Source: Neodontobutis hainanensis (taxonomy: Eukaryota > Chordata > Actinopteri > Gobiiformes > Odontobutidae). Taken from it: 64,000 bases of DNA. Of the stretch, positions 48,061 through 59,490 are shown piece by piece. A model generated the notes under the pieces. It was not told where the DNA came from, searched no databases, and saw nothing but the letters and a program-made list of their open reading frames with translations. The stretch is from NCBI GenBank assembly GCA_024349245.1, contig JALDNG010000077.1:1173001-1237000 (forward strand), read 5' to 3'. Within the stretch, counting starts at the first letter, position 1; the number at the start of each line of letters is the position of its first letter. Made by a program: the position numbers and the translations under genes.

Positions 48061-48746
48061 ACGCCTTCACAGTGACCAAGGCGCGACTTGAGTCACAAGT
48101 CATCAAAGAGTTGTGCGCCTTGGTTGGTACTAAGAAAGTGAGAACAAGCCCTTACCACCCCCGGGGTAACCCCGTTGAGCGGTATAACCGAACGCTGCTT
48201 AGTATGTTGGGCACGCTAAAGGACAAAGAAAAATCAAAGTGGCATGAATACGTCCGACCTCTCACTCACGCATATAATTGCACAAAGAGTGACGTCACCG
48301 GGTTTACGCCCTATGAGTTAATGTTCGGACGTCAACCGAGACTGCCCATAGACATTGTTTTTGGTCTACCGGTTAAGAAAAACACTGGCATGTCTCATTC
48401 ACAGTATGTACGCAACCTGAGATCTTACCTGAAAGAGAGCTACCAGTTAGCATCAGACAATGCAAAGAAGGTAGCTGACAAGAACAAACGCAGATTTGAC
48501 ATAAGAGTAAGGGAGTCGACACTTGACATAGGCGACAGAGTTCTTGTGCGAAATCTCCGCTTTCGCGGCAAACACAAACTAGCTGATAGATGGGAGTCCA
48601 CCATTTATGTTGTCCAAAAGAAAGCCGGGGAAATGCCTGTGTATACAGTTTGTCCAGAGGGTCAAGAAGGACCCTTGCGCACACTCCACCGCGATCTATT
48701 GCTCCTTGCAGATTTTTACCAGAAGTGGAGGATGAGGAAATGGTAA
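48061..48746 (+). pseudogene. integrase core, second part, and GPY/F-like C-terminal domain; frame broken
   Basis: After 48060 the integrase continues out of frame. The codons for the second catalytic Asp (His-Ser-Asp, 48068-48076) sit in a short segment in yet another frame. From about 48090 the third frame carries SQVIKELCALVGTKKVRTSPYHP and the catalytic Glu in GNPVERYNRTLL (about 48165-48200). The C-terminal module (GDRVLVRNLRFRGKHKLADRWE, then PVYTVCPEG and RTLHRDLLL) is GPY/F-like, without a chromodomain. Several indels are packed into 48045-48110, each beside a short base run. Integrase joins element DNA to the chromosome; as sequenced it is broken. Confidence 0.88.
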
Positions 48747-49414
48747 AACCGAAACAAGCCTCACAAACCAAAACAAGGCTAACTCCCATCACATCAGAGG
48801 AAAATCCTCCTGACTCAGATAATGACGATGACTATAATCAATGTTTCTATCCCACAACAATTGAAACAACCACAAGAATTATTCAACCAAACAGTCTGAC
48901 CTCAAAAACACACAAGGAATCTGGAAACTCAACCAAGGACCAAACTCTGGACCCATCTACGGAAGGAAAGGAAACACTAACTGGAAATGGAAACTTACTG
49001 TATGAGACCCAAGATAAAAACTTGAATGGAAACCTACCGGATGAGATACTAACCGAACTGGAACCTGAAAACACACCAGATTGTGGAAGTGTTGAAATGG
49101 GAAATAACATAACAGACAGTTCCTCTCCAACTGAGAACCCAGAGAGAGTCGAACAGTCTAAAGATACTGAACAGACACAATCTACCGACTTAGACAATGC
49201 TGAAACAGATGTTAATTCTCTCGAACTGCCTGATCCTGATTGCCTTGACAATCAGACTGCTGATACAGTACGCAGATCTGAACGCTTGAGAAGGCCCCCT
49301 GCTAAGTTTACCTATCCACAGCTGGGCAGACCCTTGATTTCATTTGCTCAAACCATTCTTGATGGATTCAACAGAGCATTAGTTGAAACCTTTGAAGGTG
49401 CCCCTAAACTTTAA
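48700..49414 (+). CDS. pol C-terminal tail (acidic, low complexity)
   Basis: Open frame following the integrase, entered after another frame change near 48705 (FLPEVEDEEMVKPKQ). It is rich in Glu, Asp, Asn, Ser and Thr and probably disordered. It ends with a basic patch (VRRSERLRRPPAKFTYPQLG) and a short helical end before the stop at 49412-49414. The same kind of basic end is common in gypsy polyproteins. I assign it to pol, not env: there is no signal peptide or membrane segment. Its role is unknown. Confidence 0.65.
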
Positions 49415-49442
49415 GAGAACATGAAGGGACTCATGTTAATTT

Positions 49443-49454
49443 AGGAGGGGAGGG
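49443..49454 (+). other. polypurine tract
   Basis: AGGAGGGGAGGG directly before the 3' LTR, the expected primer for plus-strand DNA synthesis. Confidence 0.9.
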
Positions 49455-50921
49455 TGTAACCCACCTGGTAAAAAGGGGTTATTTTAATTGTCTATGTTGA
49501 AATGTTGTTGATTTTACGTTTTATATATATTAAGAATTTTGTTTTGAAAACCGGAAGTTTATTGTGACGGATAACAGGAAGTAGTATGAAAAAACGCAGA
49601 TAGCTTCACTTGCTCATTTGACGCACGGAGCATGGCTTCTACTTCCATTTGTTGATTAAAAAATTGGGAAAAAGGTATGACAAACAGGATGCAATGTCTT
49701 GAAAATTTCAAATGTTCAAGTCAGTTATCTAAAATGCTAAAAACTCCTGTTTAGAGGTGGGAAACCCGTTTGAAGAAGCACTTTTATGTTTCTGTGGAAA
49801 GCCTTGGTAAGCTAGCACCCACATGTTCTCATTGATTGTATGTATTGAGTTGCCCTTATGGTCATGTTAGCTAATTCTTTTGGGTAAATTGCATGTTTTT
49901 GAGTTGTTTTACAGAAATGTATGTTACTAAAAGTCATTTATTTAATTGTTGGGTAGAAAATTTATGATGATACATACTGTGTCATTAATATAAGTGCCAT
50001 ATTACACTGTAAAATCTAGTCACACTTGCTAAATTCAATTGTGGGTCAAAGTAATAAGCATTTAAAGATAAAATTGTGCTTTCAAGTTATTTAAAACTGG
50101 TAAAACCAGCTAAGCTGGGCAATTGTCAATTAAAACAATGTTTTCATTTATTTTATCTAAAATCCTATGTTGAAAATGGAAAAAAAATGAAACAATACAG
50201 ACAACAAAAGATAGTAAAATGTGATCATATCACATTTCATTGTAATCACAAATAGTCTAATTGGACAAGATAAGACATTTATTGTGCAGTTAACTGTTGT
50301 TAACTGTGCTTAGTTATTTTTCTATGTGATGAAAGAAGATGGAAACGTTATGTTGTACAACACTTTAAATGAACCTTTAATGATTTTGACAAGCTTAATT
50401 ACAATTTCATATAAGAATCTGGATTATAAAACCTGTTTTGCAAATACAGGTCAGGTCTTTTGACACCATAGAAAAGTGATGCTTCCAGCTTTGGTGTCCA
50501 ACAAGGTTGATGCTGAGACTATTCATTGATGGCGAGCCTCCCAGTTGAATTTGAGCTTCTACCACCTATACAAGGGATCCTGTGGTAGGATTGTGTCAGT
50601 CCTACTGTCTGACACCAACACGAACTACTTTGGATACATTCCATGACTTTTGACTATTCCCCATGACTTACGGACTTGAACATTAAGAGAGGTTGGAGAG
50701 CAACAATTTCCGGAAAGAACACTTGTAAAGAGACATTTTATTTCTTTGTTTTTGTTTAACTGGATCCAGAGGTTACAAAATTGTTAATTGTATGTGCAAT
50801 TTCTCTATCTGTCTTTTAACTAAAGTTCAGCTTCAACTACAATTTCTTGTGTTTATTGCTATAATCTCAGCTCCTACGAATCTAGAGGTCCAGACGTGTA
50901 CATACCTTGAAGTGGGTTACA
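49455..50921 (+). repeat. 3' LTR (1467 bp)
   Basis: Same ends as the 5' LTR. It is 4 bp longer: two extra A in an A-run (near 50183), one extra T (near 50459) and one extra G (near 50696). I saw no substitutions. The polyadenylation signal is not clear; ATTAAA-like words occur. Confidence 0.95.
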
Positions 50922-50925
50922 TAGG
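50922..50925. repeat. right 4-bp target-site duplication of gypsy element
   Basis: TAGG, matching 41517-41520. Confidence 0.7.
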
Positions 50926-51030
50926 TTTGAAGATGTAGCTGCCGTTTTACTGTTATGAATGTAAACAACATGGCATTGCTCTGATTGGATAATTAATCTG
51001 GTTGACTCCTTTCATTCATTCTCATTTCAG

Positions 51031-51400
51031 GGGTGCACATGGCAGAGTGGTTAGCACTCCTGCCTCACAGCAAGAAGGTTGTGAGTTCAAAACTCCAGTC
51101 TTTCTGTGAGGAGTCTGCATGTCCTCCACGTGTTACAGTGGGTTCTCTCCGGGTACTCCGGCTTCCTCCCACCATCCAAAGACATGCATGTACAGGTTAA
51201 TCTCAACTTTAAAGTGTCCCTAGTGAATGAATGTGAGAGAGAATGGTTGTCTGTCACTGTCTGTCTCTAAATGTCAGCCCTGCGACCAACTGGCCACTGT
51301 CCAGGGTGTACCCCGCCTCAGGCCCAAAGCTGCTGGGATAGGCTCCAGTCACCCGCGACCCCTAACGGGACAAAGCGATAGAAAATTAATGAATGAATTA
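51031..51400 (+). mobile_element. tRNA-derived SINE (DANA/Mermaid-like), complete
   Basis: Starts GGGTGCACATGGCAGAGTGG (A-box-like) with a B-box-like GGTTGTGAGTTCAAAACTCC, then the well-known fish SINE core (TCTCCGGGTACTCCGGCTTC, CCAAAGACATGCATG) and an end of AATGAATGAATTA. It is flanked by perfect 10-bp duplications, CTCATTTCAG at 51021-51030 and 51401-51410. It makes no protein and depends on a LINE for copying. It sits about 100 bp beyond the gypsy element. Confidence 0.88.
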
Positions 51401-51678
51401 CTCATTTCAGAGGTGGAAAATAACAAAGTTTTCTAATCTATTTTTTTATTTGTTCTCTGGTGACTTTATCTGTATAAACACTAAAATGTCCCAGTTTATC
51501 CCTCTTCCTGTCCTGATTGTCCAGTTTTTTTACCTTAAAGGCCAATCATAAAGCCAAAGCAGCACACTTTGCTTGTAACTCATTTGCTTGTAGACTGTCT
51601 GTATGTCATTCACAGAGTTGCCATGGTTACGGCATAACCAATTGGTAAAGATCAATAGTACTCTACATGTCTGTAACT

Positions 51679-52164
51679 GGGGGCGCAGTGGCTCAGGTGG
51701 TAGAACGATCATCCTATAGTTGGTGGTTTGATTCCCTCTCTCCTGGTTCATACTGTCGTTGTGTCCTTGGGCAAGACACTTCTCCCACCTTGCCTCCATT
51801 GTCTGTGGCTCTGGTGTATGAATGTGTAAGTGTGTCTGGAGGTCAGATAGTCCGTAGGCGCAAAATGGTTGCCGAGTCTGGGTGCAGTGGCTCAGTAGCC
51901 GGAAGGTAGGTCTGTTCGATTCCCACTCTCCCTACAGTTCATACTGTTGTTGTGTCCTTGGGCAAGACACTTAACCCACCTTGCCACCAGTGGTGTTCCA
52001 GCTGTAACACTGGTGAATAGAAGCTTAATGTAAGTCGCTTAGTCAGATAAAAGCGTCTGCTAAATGTAAATGTCTCCACCACCAGTGTGTGACTGTGGAG
52101 TGACTGAATAATGAACATTAAAAAGCACTTTGGGAACCTTGAAAAGCGCTGAATAAGTCCAATC
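51679..52164 (+). mobile_element. tRNA-derived SINE, split by a second SINE
   Basis: The head (51679 to about 51876) has an A-box-like GCAGTGGCTCAGGTGG, a B-box GGTTTGATTCC and CTTGGGCAAGACACTT. The end (about 52073-52164, CCACCAGTGTGTGACTGTG, GAAAAGCGCTGAATAAGTCC) matches the usual 3' part of the same common fish SINE family. The piece between is another SINE. Some of the family's middle part seems missing. A (TTA)n run follows. Confidence 0.65.
51879..52072 (+). mobile_element. nested tRNA-derived SINE with L2-type tail
   Basis: Its own tRNA-like head (GGGTGCAGTGGCTCAG, B-box-like TGTTCGATTCCC), the same CTTGGGCAAGACACTT core, and the tail GTAAGTCGCTTAGTCAGATA then AAAGCGTCTGCTAAATG, widely found at the 3' ends of fish L2-type LINEs and their partner SINEs. 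No clear target duplication; it may instead have arisen by recombination. Confidence 0.6.
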
Positions 52165-52165
52165 T

Positions 52166-52193
52166 TTTATTATTATTATTATTATTATTATTA
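52166..52193. repeat. (TTA)n microsatellite
   Basis: About nine ATT/TTA units following the SINE tail, likely grown from it. Confidence 0.9.
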
Positions 52194-52200
52194 ATATTAT

Positions 52201-52999
52201 CATTAATTAACTCAATATGATTGGTCTATTTACGAGCTTAAGCGTGAGGCTTTTGCTAATCTCTTCTTTTGCTATTGCTCGTCCCTTCTCCCTTCTCCAA
52301 ATTTCACCGTTTCAGTCTGTCATCATGCGAAAAAGAAAGTTGCCATTTTTCTAACGAGCTTTATGAGCAATACAACTGTTTGCGTTTAGGAAGACCCATG
52401 TTTGTTACATGTTAATAAAATTTTAAAAAGTTACTTTATTTGGTTTAAAAATCTGGTCATAAAAGAAGTAACTAACATAAGAGGGAATGTCAAGCCCAAA
52501 AGTAGGCTAAGAGAAGGCTTCTGGCCAGCATTGGGGTTATCAGCAGCAATCTGCAGGAAGAAAGAAAGCAAGACATTAGCCATCCATGGCTGATTTAATG
52601 AGAAGTGTTTAAGGTGGTTGGTTCCAAGAATGATTTGTGGCGTAGCTTATTTTGCATTTCTGTGAGCGATGCTATGGGAGAACATGATTTTGTTTAAGCA
52701 AATGCTAGCTAGCTCACACTTGCTGAGAGCCCCAAAGGCTAATAACCTTCATTGTGTTAAAAAAATGTTAATTATTCATCATCTTCCCACAAAGACAACA
52801 TTAACAGGGCACCTTCAAGGCCATAAAAACATTAAAAAAATGTATGAACTTTTATAGAGTCAAAACCAGGTCCAAGAATCACATTTGTTCTTCTTGGTCT
52901 TACATTTAATTGCACCACAAACTGTAGAAATGTGCTGGGCTATCATTAATGTATTCTGTATCATTGACTACAAAAATACTCTAAACTATTTTACTGAAG
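52201..52999. other. gene-free stretch
   Basis: Short open frames only; no repeat family, RNA or domain recognised. Confidence 0.6.
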
Positions 53000-53135
53000 T
53001 GCATTTCAGAGTCTGGACTTTTTTACTTTTACTTGAGTAAAGAAGTCGAATCAGTACTTCTACCTTTACCAGAGTCGTTTTAATACAGGTATCTATACTT
53101 CTACTTAAGTACACAATGTGAATACTTTCTACCAC
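53000..53135. mobile_element. possible fragment of a non-autonomous DNA transposon
   Basis: Words such as TTTTACTTTTACTTGAGTAA, CAGTACTTCTACCTTTACCA and CTTCTACTTAAGTAC resemble the ends of abundant fish hAT-like repeats. No second end or duplication was found, so it is a fragment at best. Confidence 0.4.
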
Positions 53136-56100
53136 GTTGGATAAATCCAATTACCAAACAAGTATTAACTTAAAGTACCTGCCCTTTTACAAACCATTTC
53201 AAAGGGAGCCCTCCCTGATGCTTCTGTGGAACAGACTACGTTCTGTGGAGCAGTCCTATCTGGCAGAGTCAGGTTAGTGTTCAGCAGCAACGGTGATGTA
53301 TTTATTTATTTATTTATTCTTTCCCTCTACACCTTACCTTAGATTTCATCAATTGACTGCCTTTGCTTTTTGTGCAACGTACAACTGTCTGGAAATGGCC
53401 GCAGATGTTCTTGTGTGGAGAGTGGCTGTGGCCCTTGTTCCATACAAATGCAAATGGTCAAAGGAATTGTCGAACGTGGCTGTTTGAAGTTGTACAGTCG
53501 GCGGTTGGTGGGGCTCCTGATCATCAAAAGCAGCGTTGATTTAATATGCAGTTTGTTGATGTTTAAACAATTAATAATTAGTAACCCAATGACCCATTTG
53601 CTTCTGAAACGAAACATGTTTAAGAGAAGCTTGTTCTATTTGAGAGTAATTGCTGTAGCTATTTATGCTGTTAGATGGCAATTAACAGACTTTTGTGTAC
53701 AGTCCTCTCATGTTTGCCAGCCATTCTCACTGTCCCTCACTGAAGGCCTTTGTGATGGATAACAGTTCAAACACTAAATGCTTGTTTGCTAAAGTGCTCA
53801 ATTTAAAGTGGAATTAAACATGAACAACAATGCCATTTTCTTTATTGTAAGTTATTTTTAATGTGTTAATTTTCATTTACTGTACAATTACATTAAGTTG
53901 AAAATGACCAATATAAAAGAAATGCACAAACAGCTTTATAGGCTTTTTAACTGTAGAATAAATGTACAACTGATGAAGCGGAATGGGAGATAATGAAATG
54001 TCATTTAGATATACTGCATTGTAGCTGCAAAGGACAAAAATTATCCTAACTATTAATGTATTAATAAATCAGCAGTTTAAGACCTACAAGGGAAAAAGTG
54101 CCTGCTCATTGATTTTTATCCGTATAGCTGCAGGCTGTGTGTGAATGTTTGAACCTCATATCACGCTCCATATGTGCCATCCACCTCAGAAATACTCTCA
54201 AATCAACAAAGTGCCTCTTCTAACACACTTTATTTCCCCCCTAAAATGGCTGACCTTCACATAGTATTTGTTAAAACATTTATGAATTGATGTATCAAGC
54301 ACTGTATTTTAGCTTTTGATTGCTCAAGGCTGGTGTAACGCTGTTTAGTTCAGGGCATTTTAGGACCTGCACTGTTTTATTGATTACAGATTTTAGAACT
54401 CCATGTACTTTGAATGTCTGACTGCGATATTAAACATGCCTTCACCATTTCCCTTGCATGTGGTACAATAGGTATAATCATGGGTAGGACACCACATCAG
54501 AGGTTTCTGTTTGATCTGATTACCCCAGTGTGTGAAATCAATTGTCTTTGTTTGGAGGCCCGTACAGTTAAAGACACAAAAAAGCCAAAACAATGCTGCG
54601 CCTCTGAATAGACAATAGACAAGATCTGTGAGCACACAGGTTTCGGTTCACCTGCCGTACGGTCAATTAGCTTTGTGTTGCTGTGTTTATTCAGTGTCAG
54701 CTATGATTAATAGGCACAACATGGTGGATGGAACACCTGAAAATGTAGTATGGTGCCTGGGTGGGACATTGTTGCCATCTGATAGAATCTCCACAACACA
54801 GTGCTTATCTCGGCGCCCCCTTGGGGTGTTTACAGCTGTTTTCCTCGTCAAGACAAATTAGTGCGGCGGAGCACCTCTTTCACCCTCTCTGAATGGAGCG
54901 CAGGATGGAGACATAATGGTCACTACCTTTCGCTGCATCACTGGCCTTGTTGGAGGCTATTCTGTGACACGTGTCAGTATTAAATAAATGTGCTACTGAC
55001 TGATATTACCTGGGGTCAAACGAAAGGGAAAACACATTGTCGGCTGTTTTATTCGCTCTAATCTGACTATCCAATCTAATGTGGACGTTTGGAGTGGGCT
55101 GGATGGTTTAGCCATGCTAATACCTTAAATCCTGACTGTAAAATGGGAGAATGAGGTTATGCTCACAGAGGATAACCTCCCTCAGCATGGCACATGCAAC
55201 TACTCCCACCCACGTGTTTTATCCAATCAGAAAACTCTATGGTATTTATCTATATCTATATAGCTCTTTATATAAATATAAATATATATATGAATATGTA
55301 TACACCTCCCTGTACTGTGACCAAACCATCTGTCTGTAAAGTGACTTAAATCTGTAAATATTTTGACATTGTTTGTGTTGGAGAGCCAGACCGTTCCACA
55401 GGTTCATTCCACATACAGACACACATAAACTCTTCTCATCAACATATTGTGAAATTTCTCTCTCTAACTGTGAAAAACCTTTGCATGCTACTTGGTAATA
55501 ACTTACTGAATGCTTTGAATAAGATTTGTACTGTATAATATTTCACAAGGTTAAACCCCAACCTTGTGTATGATCCGTACTGCTCGCTTTTGTAAGATGA
55601 ATAGTGGCTATATTGAACATTGATAATTGTTTCCCCATACTTAGGTGAAGTAGGGGAGTACTAAGAAGCAGTGTAATGTATGGAGCACATTATAATCAAG
55701 GAATTGTTTTGCTTTATTTATAATATTTGATGGTTTGGAAAGTTTTGGTTCTTATATACCTAATGTGGATTTTCCATGATAATCTATTGTCTATTATTAC
55801 TATTACTCTTTATTTGTAATTCTGTATCATTTTAATAATTTTCTATATCATAACATTGCTTTTGTAATATCCTGTCATTTCACAAAAGAGACTTGTTCAA
55901 CTTATGTGACCACTTTTAACTTGCCTGTCATTGTTGTGTCTCTTGTGTTTTATTGTACTTTTGATGTTAACTGCCTGAACATTAGCAGTTCTTCTACAAT
56001 CAGTCACATTTACAGCTGTAGTGTTTGTTACAGATATTCATTAATGTGCTTTGTCCCTATTAAATATATAAAAATGAATGTATTTGTATAACTTTTGCGA

Positions 56101-56650
56101 TTTTCATTTTATTTAGGACACAGTTTAGAATGGCACGTTAACAGACAGGTAAGTGGTTTTGAGATGTTGTTTATAACCGCTTTAATTAATGTCATGTCTA
56201 CTATGTGACAGTTCAGATCAATTAAAGAAGATTGAATGTTGGTTTCTTTTTATTAAACTGATAATTTTCCTGATCTGGGATTTCAGCTGCCATATCAATG
56301 ATATAACATGAAATGTTGTCTTTGAAGATCCATGTTTGATTAAACTATTTAGTATATCCCAAGTTCCTTTTGCATAGATTTTTTTATAATACTTTTTTAT
56401 AATTTAACTTTTTTCAAGTTCTAATTACATTACATCTGTTAATTTAATATTATATACCTTAAATTTCTGTTCTGCTTCTTCAGTTTTTAATTTGATAAAC
56501 ATTTTAAATAGAGTCTTCTTCTTTTTTTTTAAACATTTAATATTCCTTTAGTTAGCCATGGGCATTTTATATATTTGTTATTTTTACAGTATTCTTTAAC
56601 TAAGCAGTGATTATTATATGGTCTCTAGTGAATTGAATATATCTAAAAAG
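53136..56650. other. gene-free A+T-rich stretch
   Basis: Contains a (TTTA)n run at about 53297-53318 and many short A+T-rich tracts; 55330-55870 could be old repeat DNA but I cannot name a family. Open frames up to 130 codons (53370-53762) have no recognisable domain and overlap a frame on the other strand. Confidence 0.5.
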
Positions 56651-56654
56651 TTGT

Positions 56655-56835
56655 GGTAACACTTTATAATAACTGACACAATAAAAAAGTAGATAAACAT
56701 TCATAGATGTGTCATTAACAATTAATTATTTATTTATTAATTAATTAATAAAGTATTTAGAGTCACTGAAATATAATTTATATGTAATTACATTTACATT
56801 ACATTTATAACAATCTATAAAACATATAAAAGATC
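56655..56835. repeat. possible fish interspersed repeat
   Basis: GGTAACACTTTATAATAACT at the start is a familiar opening of short non-autonomous fish repeats. An A+T-rich body with repeated TTAATTAA and TTACATTTA words follows. No inverted end or target duplication was seen, so the extent is a guess. Confidence 0.35.
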
Positions 56836-57281
56836 CTTTGTTGGATAAAAGAACATAGTGTGTATTGTAAAAGTGAAGGCATCTATAATTCTTTGTTTAG
56901 TTGGATTTAATAGATCAAAGGTAAAATCTCTGAGATAAATCTGTATTTTTTTTGTTCACTGCAGAAAACAATTACTTTATCCACTTGTTAAAAGTTTCTA
57001 TGCTTAAAACACAGCGACCAATAAACACAACTTATGACGATATTTTTTCATCAAAACACTAAATTGTATTCAACCCAACCCAAGTTTATAAGATTTAAAT
57101 GAGGGGTGTGTACTGCATTAAACATATTATTTTATAGAATAAAAAATGGTTTACATACTTACTGATAAAGTGTATTATTGACAGTTTTCCCTTTAAATTA
57201 CTAATATCTTATACTGTTCTTGTATAATTACAATTCTTGTTGATGGAGAAAAAAAAAGTTGTCTGGGTCTATCTCAGGGTC

Positions 57282-57340
57282 TAGAGTACAATACTGTTGA
57301 ACATATTGTGCCCCATATGTTCACAGAGTATTGTACTCTA
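57282..57340. other. long hairpin-forming sequence
   Basis: Outer arms TAGAGTACAATACT (57282-57295) and its exact complement (57327-57340), then a small internal loop, inner arms TGAACATAT (57298-57306) with ATATGTTCA (57315-57323), and an 8-nt loop. The 59-nt size and shape resemble a microRNA precursor, but a degenerate inverted repeat is equally possible. Confidence 0.55.
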
Positions 57341-57677
57341 AAGATTGTGCACACCATTAAGTGTGCACTATACTATCTTATCCATACTATCCACACCTTA
57401 AATATTTTTTATGAATCTTCTTTTAATGAGTACACAATATGCCGATTATACTGAAAAAAATCTCAAAATAATTACTGCTAATAGCTCAAATATCTACAGA
57501 GGCTACAACAAAGGACTTCAAAGAGATTGTTATTGTAGCTAAAACAGTACAGTAAATGTTAATACATTTAAATACAACCAAAACTCATTTAAATCCCTTT
57601 GTCCGGGGAATCAGTGAAGCCAACCAGGCTATGAACAAACTAAACAGCATCCTTCGTTTTCTGATTCGATTTTGATT

Positions 57678-57860
57678 TATTCATTCATTCATTTTCTTCC
57701 GCTTAGTCCCTTACGGGGTTTGCAGGTGACTGGAGCCTATCCCAGCAGCTTTATGCCTCAGGCGGGGTTCACCCTGGACAATATCCAGTTAGTTACAGGT
57801 GACAGACAACTATTCACTCTCACATTCCTTCACTAGGGACACTTTAGAGTTGCCAATTAA
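57678..57860 (-). mobile_element. DANA/Mermaid-like SINE, 3' part, reverse orientation
   Basis: Read on the minus strand it gives GCTGGGATAGGCTCCAGTCA and an end of AATGAATGAATGA, the same family as 51031-51400. The tRNA-like head is missing (5' truncated). Confidence 0.8.
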
Positions 57861-59490
57861 CAAATAAATACATATTGATTTAGATTTATTTCTGGGTATA
57901 CACATTTGTGCATTAATTTAACAACTTAGTTACATTTCTGCCTAGTTTTCTGATGAGCCTGTGTAGAAGTATTCAAAACCGCTTGGATGGATCTTGCAAA
58001 GCAGTTACCTTTTAAGAAAATAATTACAAAGCCCTGCCATCCCTGATGTGTAAACACTGCCAATGACAAATGACAGTTTGTTGAGGAAATGACATTTCTT
58101 CTGACCATCAAAGTGTTGTTCTCTAAGCCCAGGTGGTAAAGCGCTGCACCCTGCGGGCACCCATATGTTGCCTGCATGATAGATGCGCCAGCACGGGGGG
58201 GTCGTGTTTATTGCTTTTCATAATGTGCCACCAGTGCGTTGATGGTAATGAGGACTTTGCCCTATGATTGTGCCAGTTTAAAATGTTACACTTCATCACC
58301 TTAATACTGGTCTCCAACAACATTTGATGGCGCAGTGTCAAGCTCCATAAGGCTGGCCACAAATTAGTAAGTCTTGTTATTCAGACATTAGCCTGTCAAC
58401 ACCTCATCTTAATTTCATCACTGAACCACAAGTGCGCCGTATAAATAGAGACCTTGGATTCTACGGCGGCTTGTGTAGAGGGAAGATGATAGGTGAGAGT
58501 TTGTGGGGGTGGAAGTGCACAAGCGTATTCATGTCTACGCCACCATGTATAGATGTCAGCATGTGTCGAAAAGACATTCTCCTCCTCAGAGAGATGAATT
58601 CAGAAAAACACACACACATCGAAATAGCAAGAGAGCAAGAGAGAGAGAGAGAGAGAGTGAGAGAAAGAGAAATAATCTCATGCTATGTTATCCCTGCAAA
58701 AACCTGACAAACCACCCCCGAGACTGATCTGGCTTAGCATTCAGTGTGGTTAGGGGCTTGTTTGTGCTCCCATGATTGGAGCAGGCTGGCTAAGTTGGCC
58801 TCATAACAGTCCAGTCACAGCAAAAGCCCCAGTGGAGTCGCACTGCCTGGGGATGGCAAGCCTGTCTCTATCTGGCCACAGATATCAATAAAGGCAGCAG
58901 TGTGGTCTTCTGGGAGGCTGGACAGTCCAAATTTTCTCCCCTGAAGGAGGCTTATTAATTGTCCCTATGTTCGATGTGGCCACTTGCACAACATGCTTTG
59001 CTTTGTTGGAGATTCTGAATTCCAGGCATGTGTCCCAGAATGCAATTAGTCGTCCGCCATTAGATCAAGCGACACATGTCTTCCCACCTTGTGCCTGGTC
59101 TGGAATTACAGCGTAGGGGGGGGAGAAAAGAAAGAAATTAATATGGAAATTAGCTGTCTTCAAAGCCGTTGGCGTAAAAAGTGGTGCAAGGTGTTACGGG
59201 AAGGTGGCAGCTTCCTTTGCAGATATCCGAGTAAGAGAAAATGCTGGGATGCACAAGGATTGATTTTCTTGGGAGACTCAGATCCCTGTGTGCAAAGTGG
59301 GATTAAGGAAATGGCACATGAAAGGCACATCATGCTGTTTAGTGTACAGTAATTGTGCATCCACCACAGAGTCGTCTGGCTTGAGCAGATTGTTTTTTAC
59401 CATCACATACCAATTCTCAATCCATACAAGGTTGGAGGTCCCAAACATCTTTAAAATAAACACTTTAGAGTGCAATCTTTACCCAGGACT
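57861..59490. other. gene-free stretch with a GA-rich repeat
   Basis: Includes a GA-rich simple repeat at 58631-58670. Overlapping short frames here come from that repeat or from chance. Confidence 0.55.

Larger units (their letters stand above)
41521..50921 (+). mobile_element. Ty3/gypsy LTR retrotransposon with PNMA-type gag, near full length
   Basis: A 9.4-kb element with two LTRs, TAGG target duplications, a primer-binding-site candidate, gag, protease, reverse transcriptase, RNase H, integrase and a polypurine tract, all on the plus strand. The order protease-RT-RNase H-integrase is that of Metaviridae (gypsy), not copia. The capsid resembles the vertebrate PNMA family, which is known to derive from gypsy gag genes. 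No envelope-like frame is present. The coding region needs one probable programmed -1 shift (44792-44798), but it also has several short-indel frame breaks in gag, before RT, in the integrase core and before the tail. As sequenced it would not give full products. No in-frame stop caused by a substitution was noticed in the long frames. Confidence 0.93.

Noticed and set aside
48746..49414. Envelope gene of the gypsy element
   Set aside because: No signal peptide, no membrane segment and no cysteine pattern; it is better explained as the pol tail.
51040..51110. A possible tRNA gene (A- and B-box-like words)
   Set aside because: The similarity ends after the boxes and fish SINE core sequence follows, so it is a SINE head, not a functional tRNA.
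53370..53762. A 130-codon plus-strand open frame
   Set aside because: No domain, composition typical of chance, and a 92-codon frame overlaps it on the other strand.
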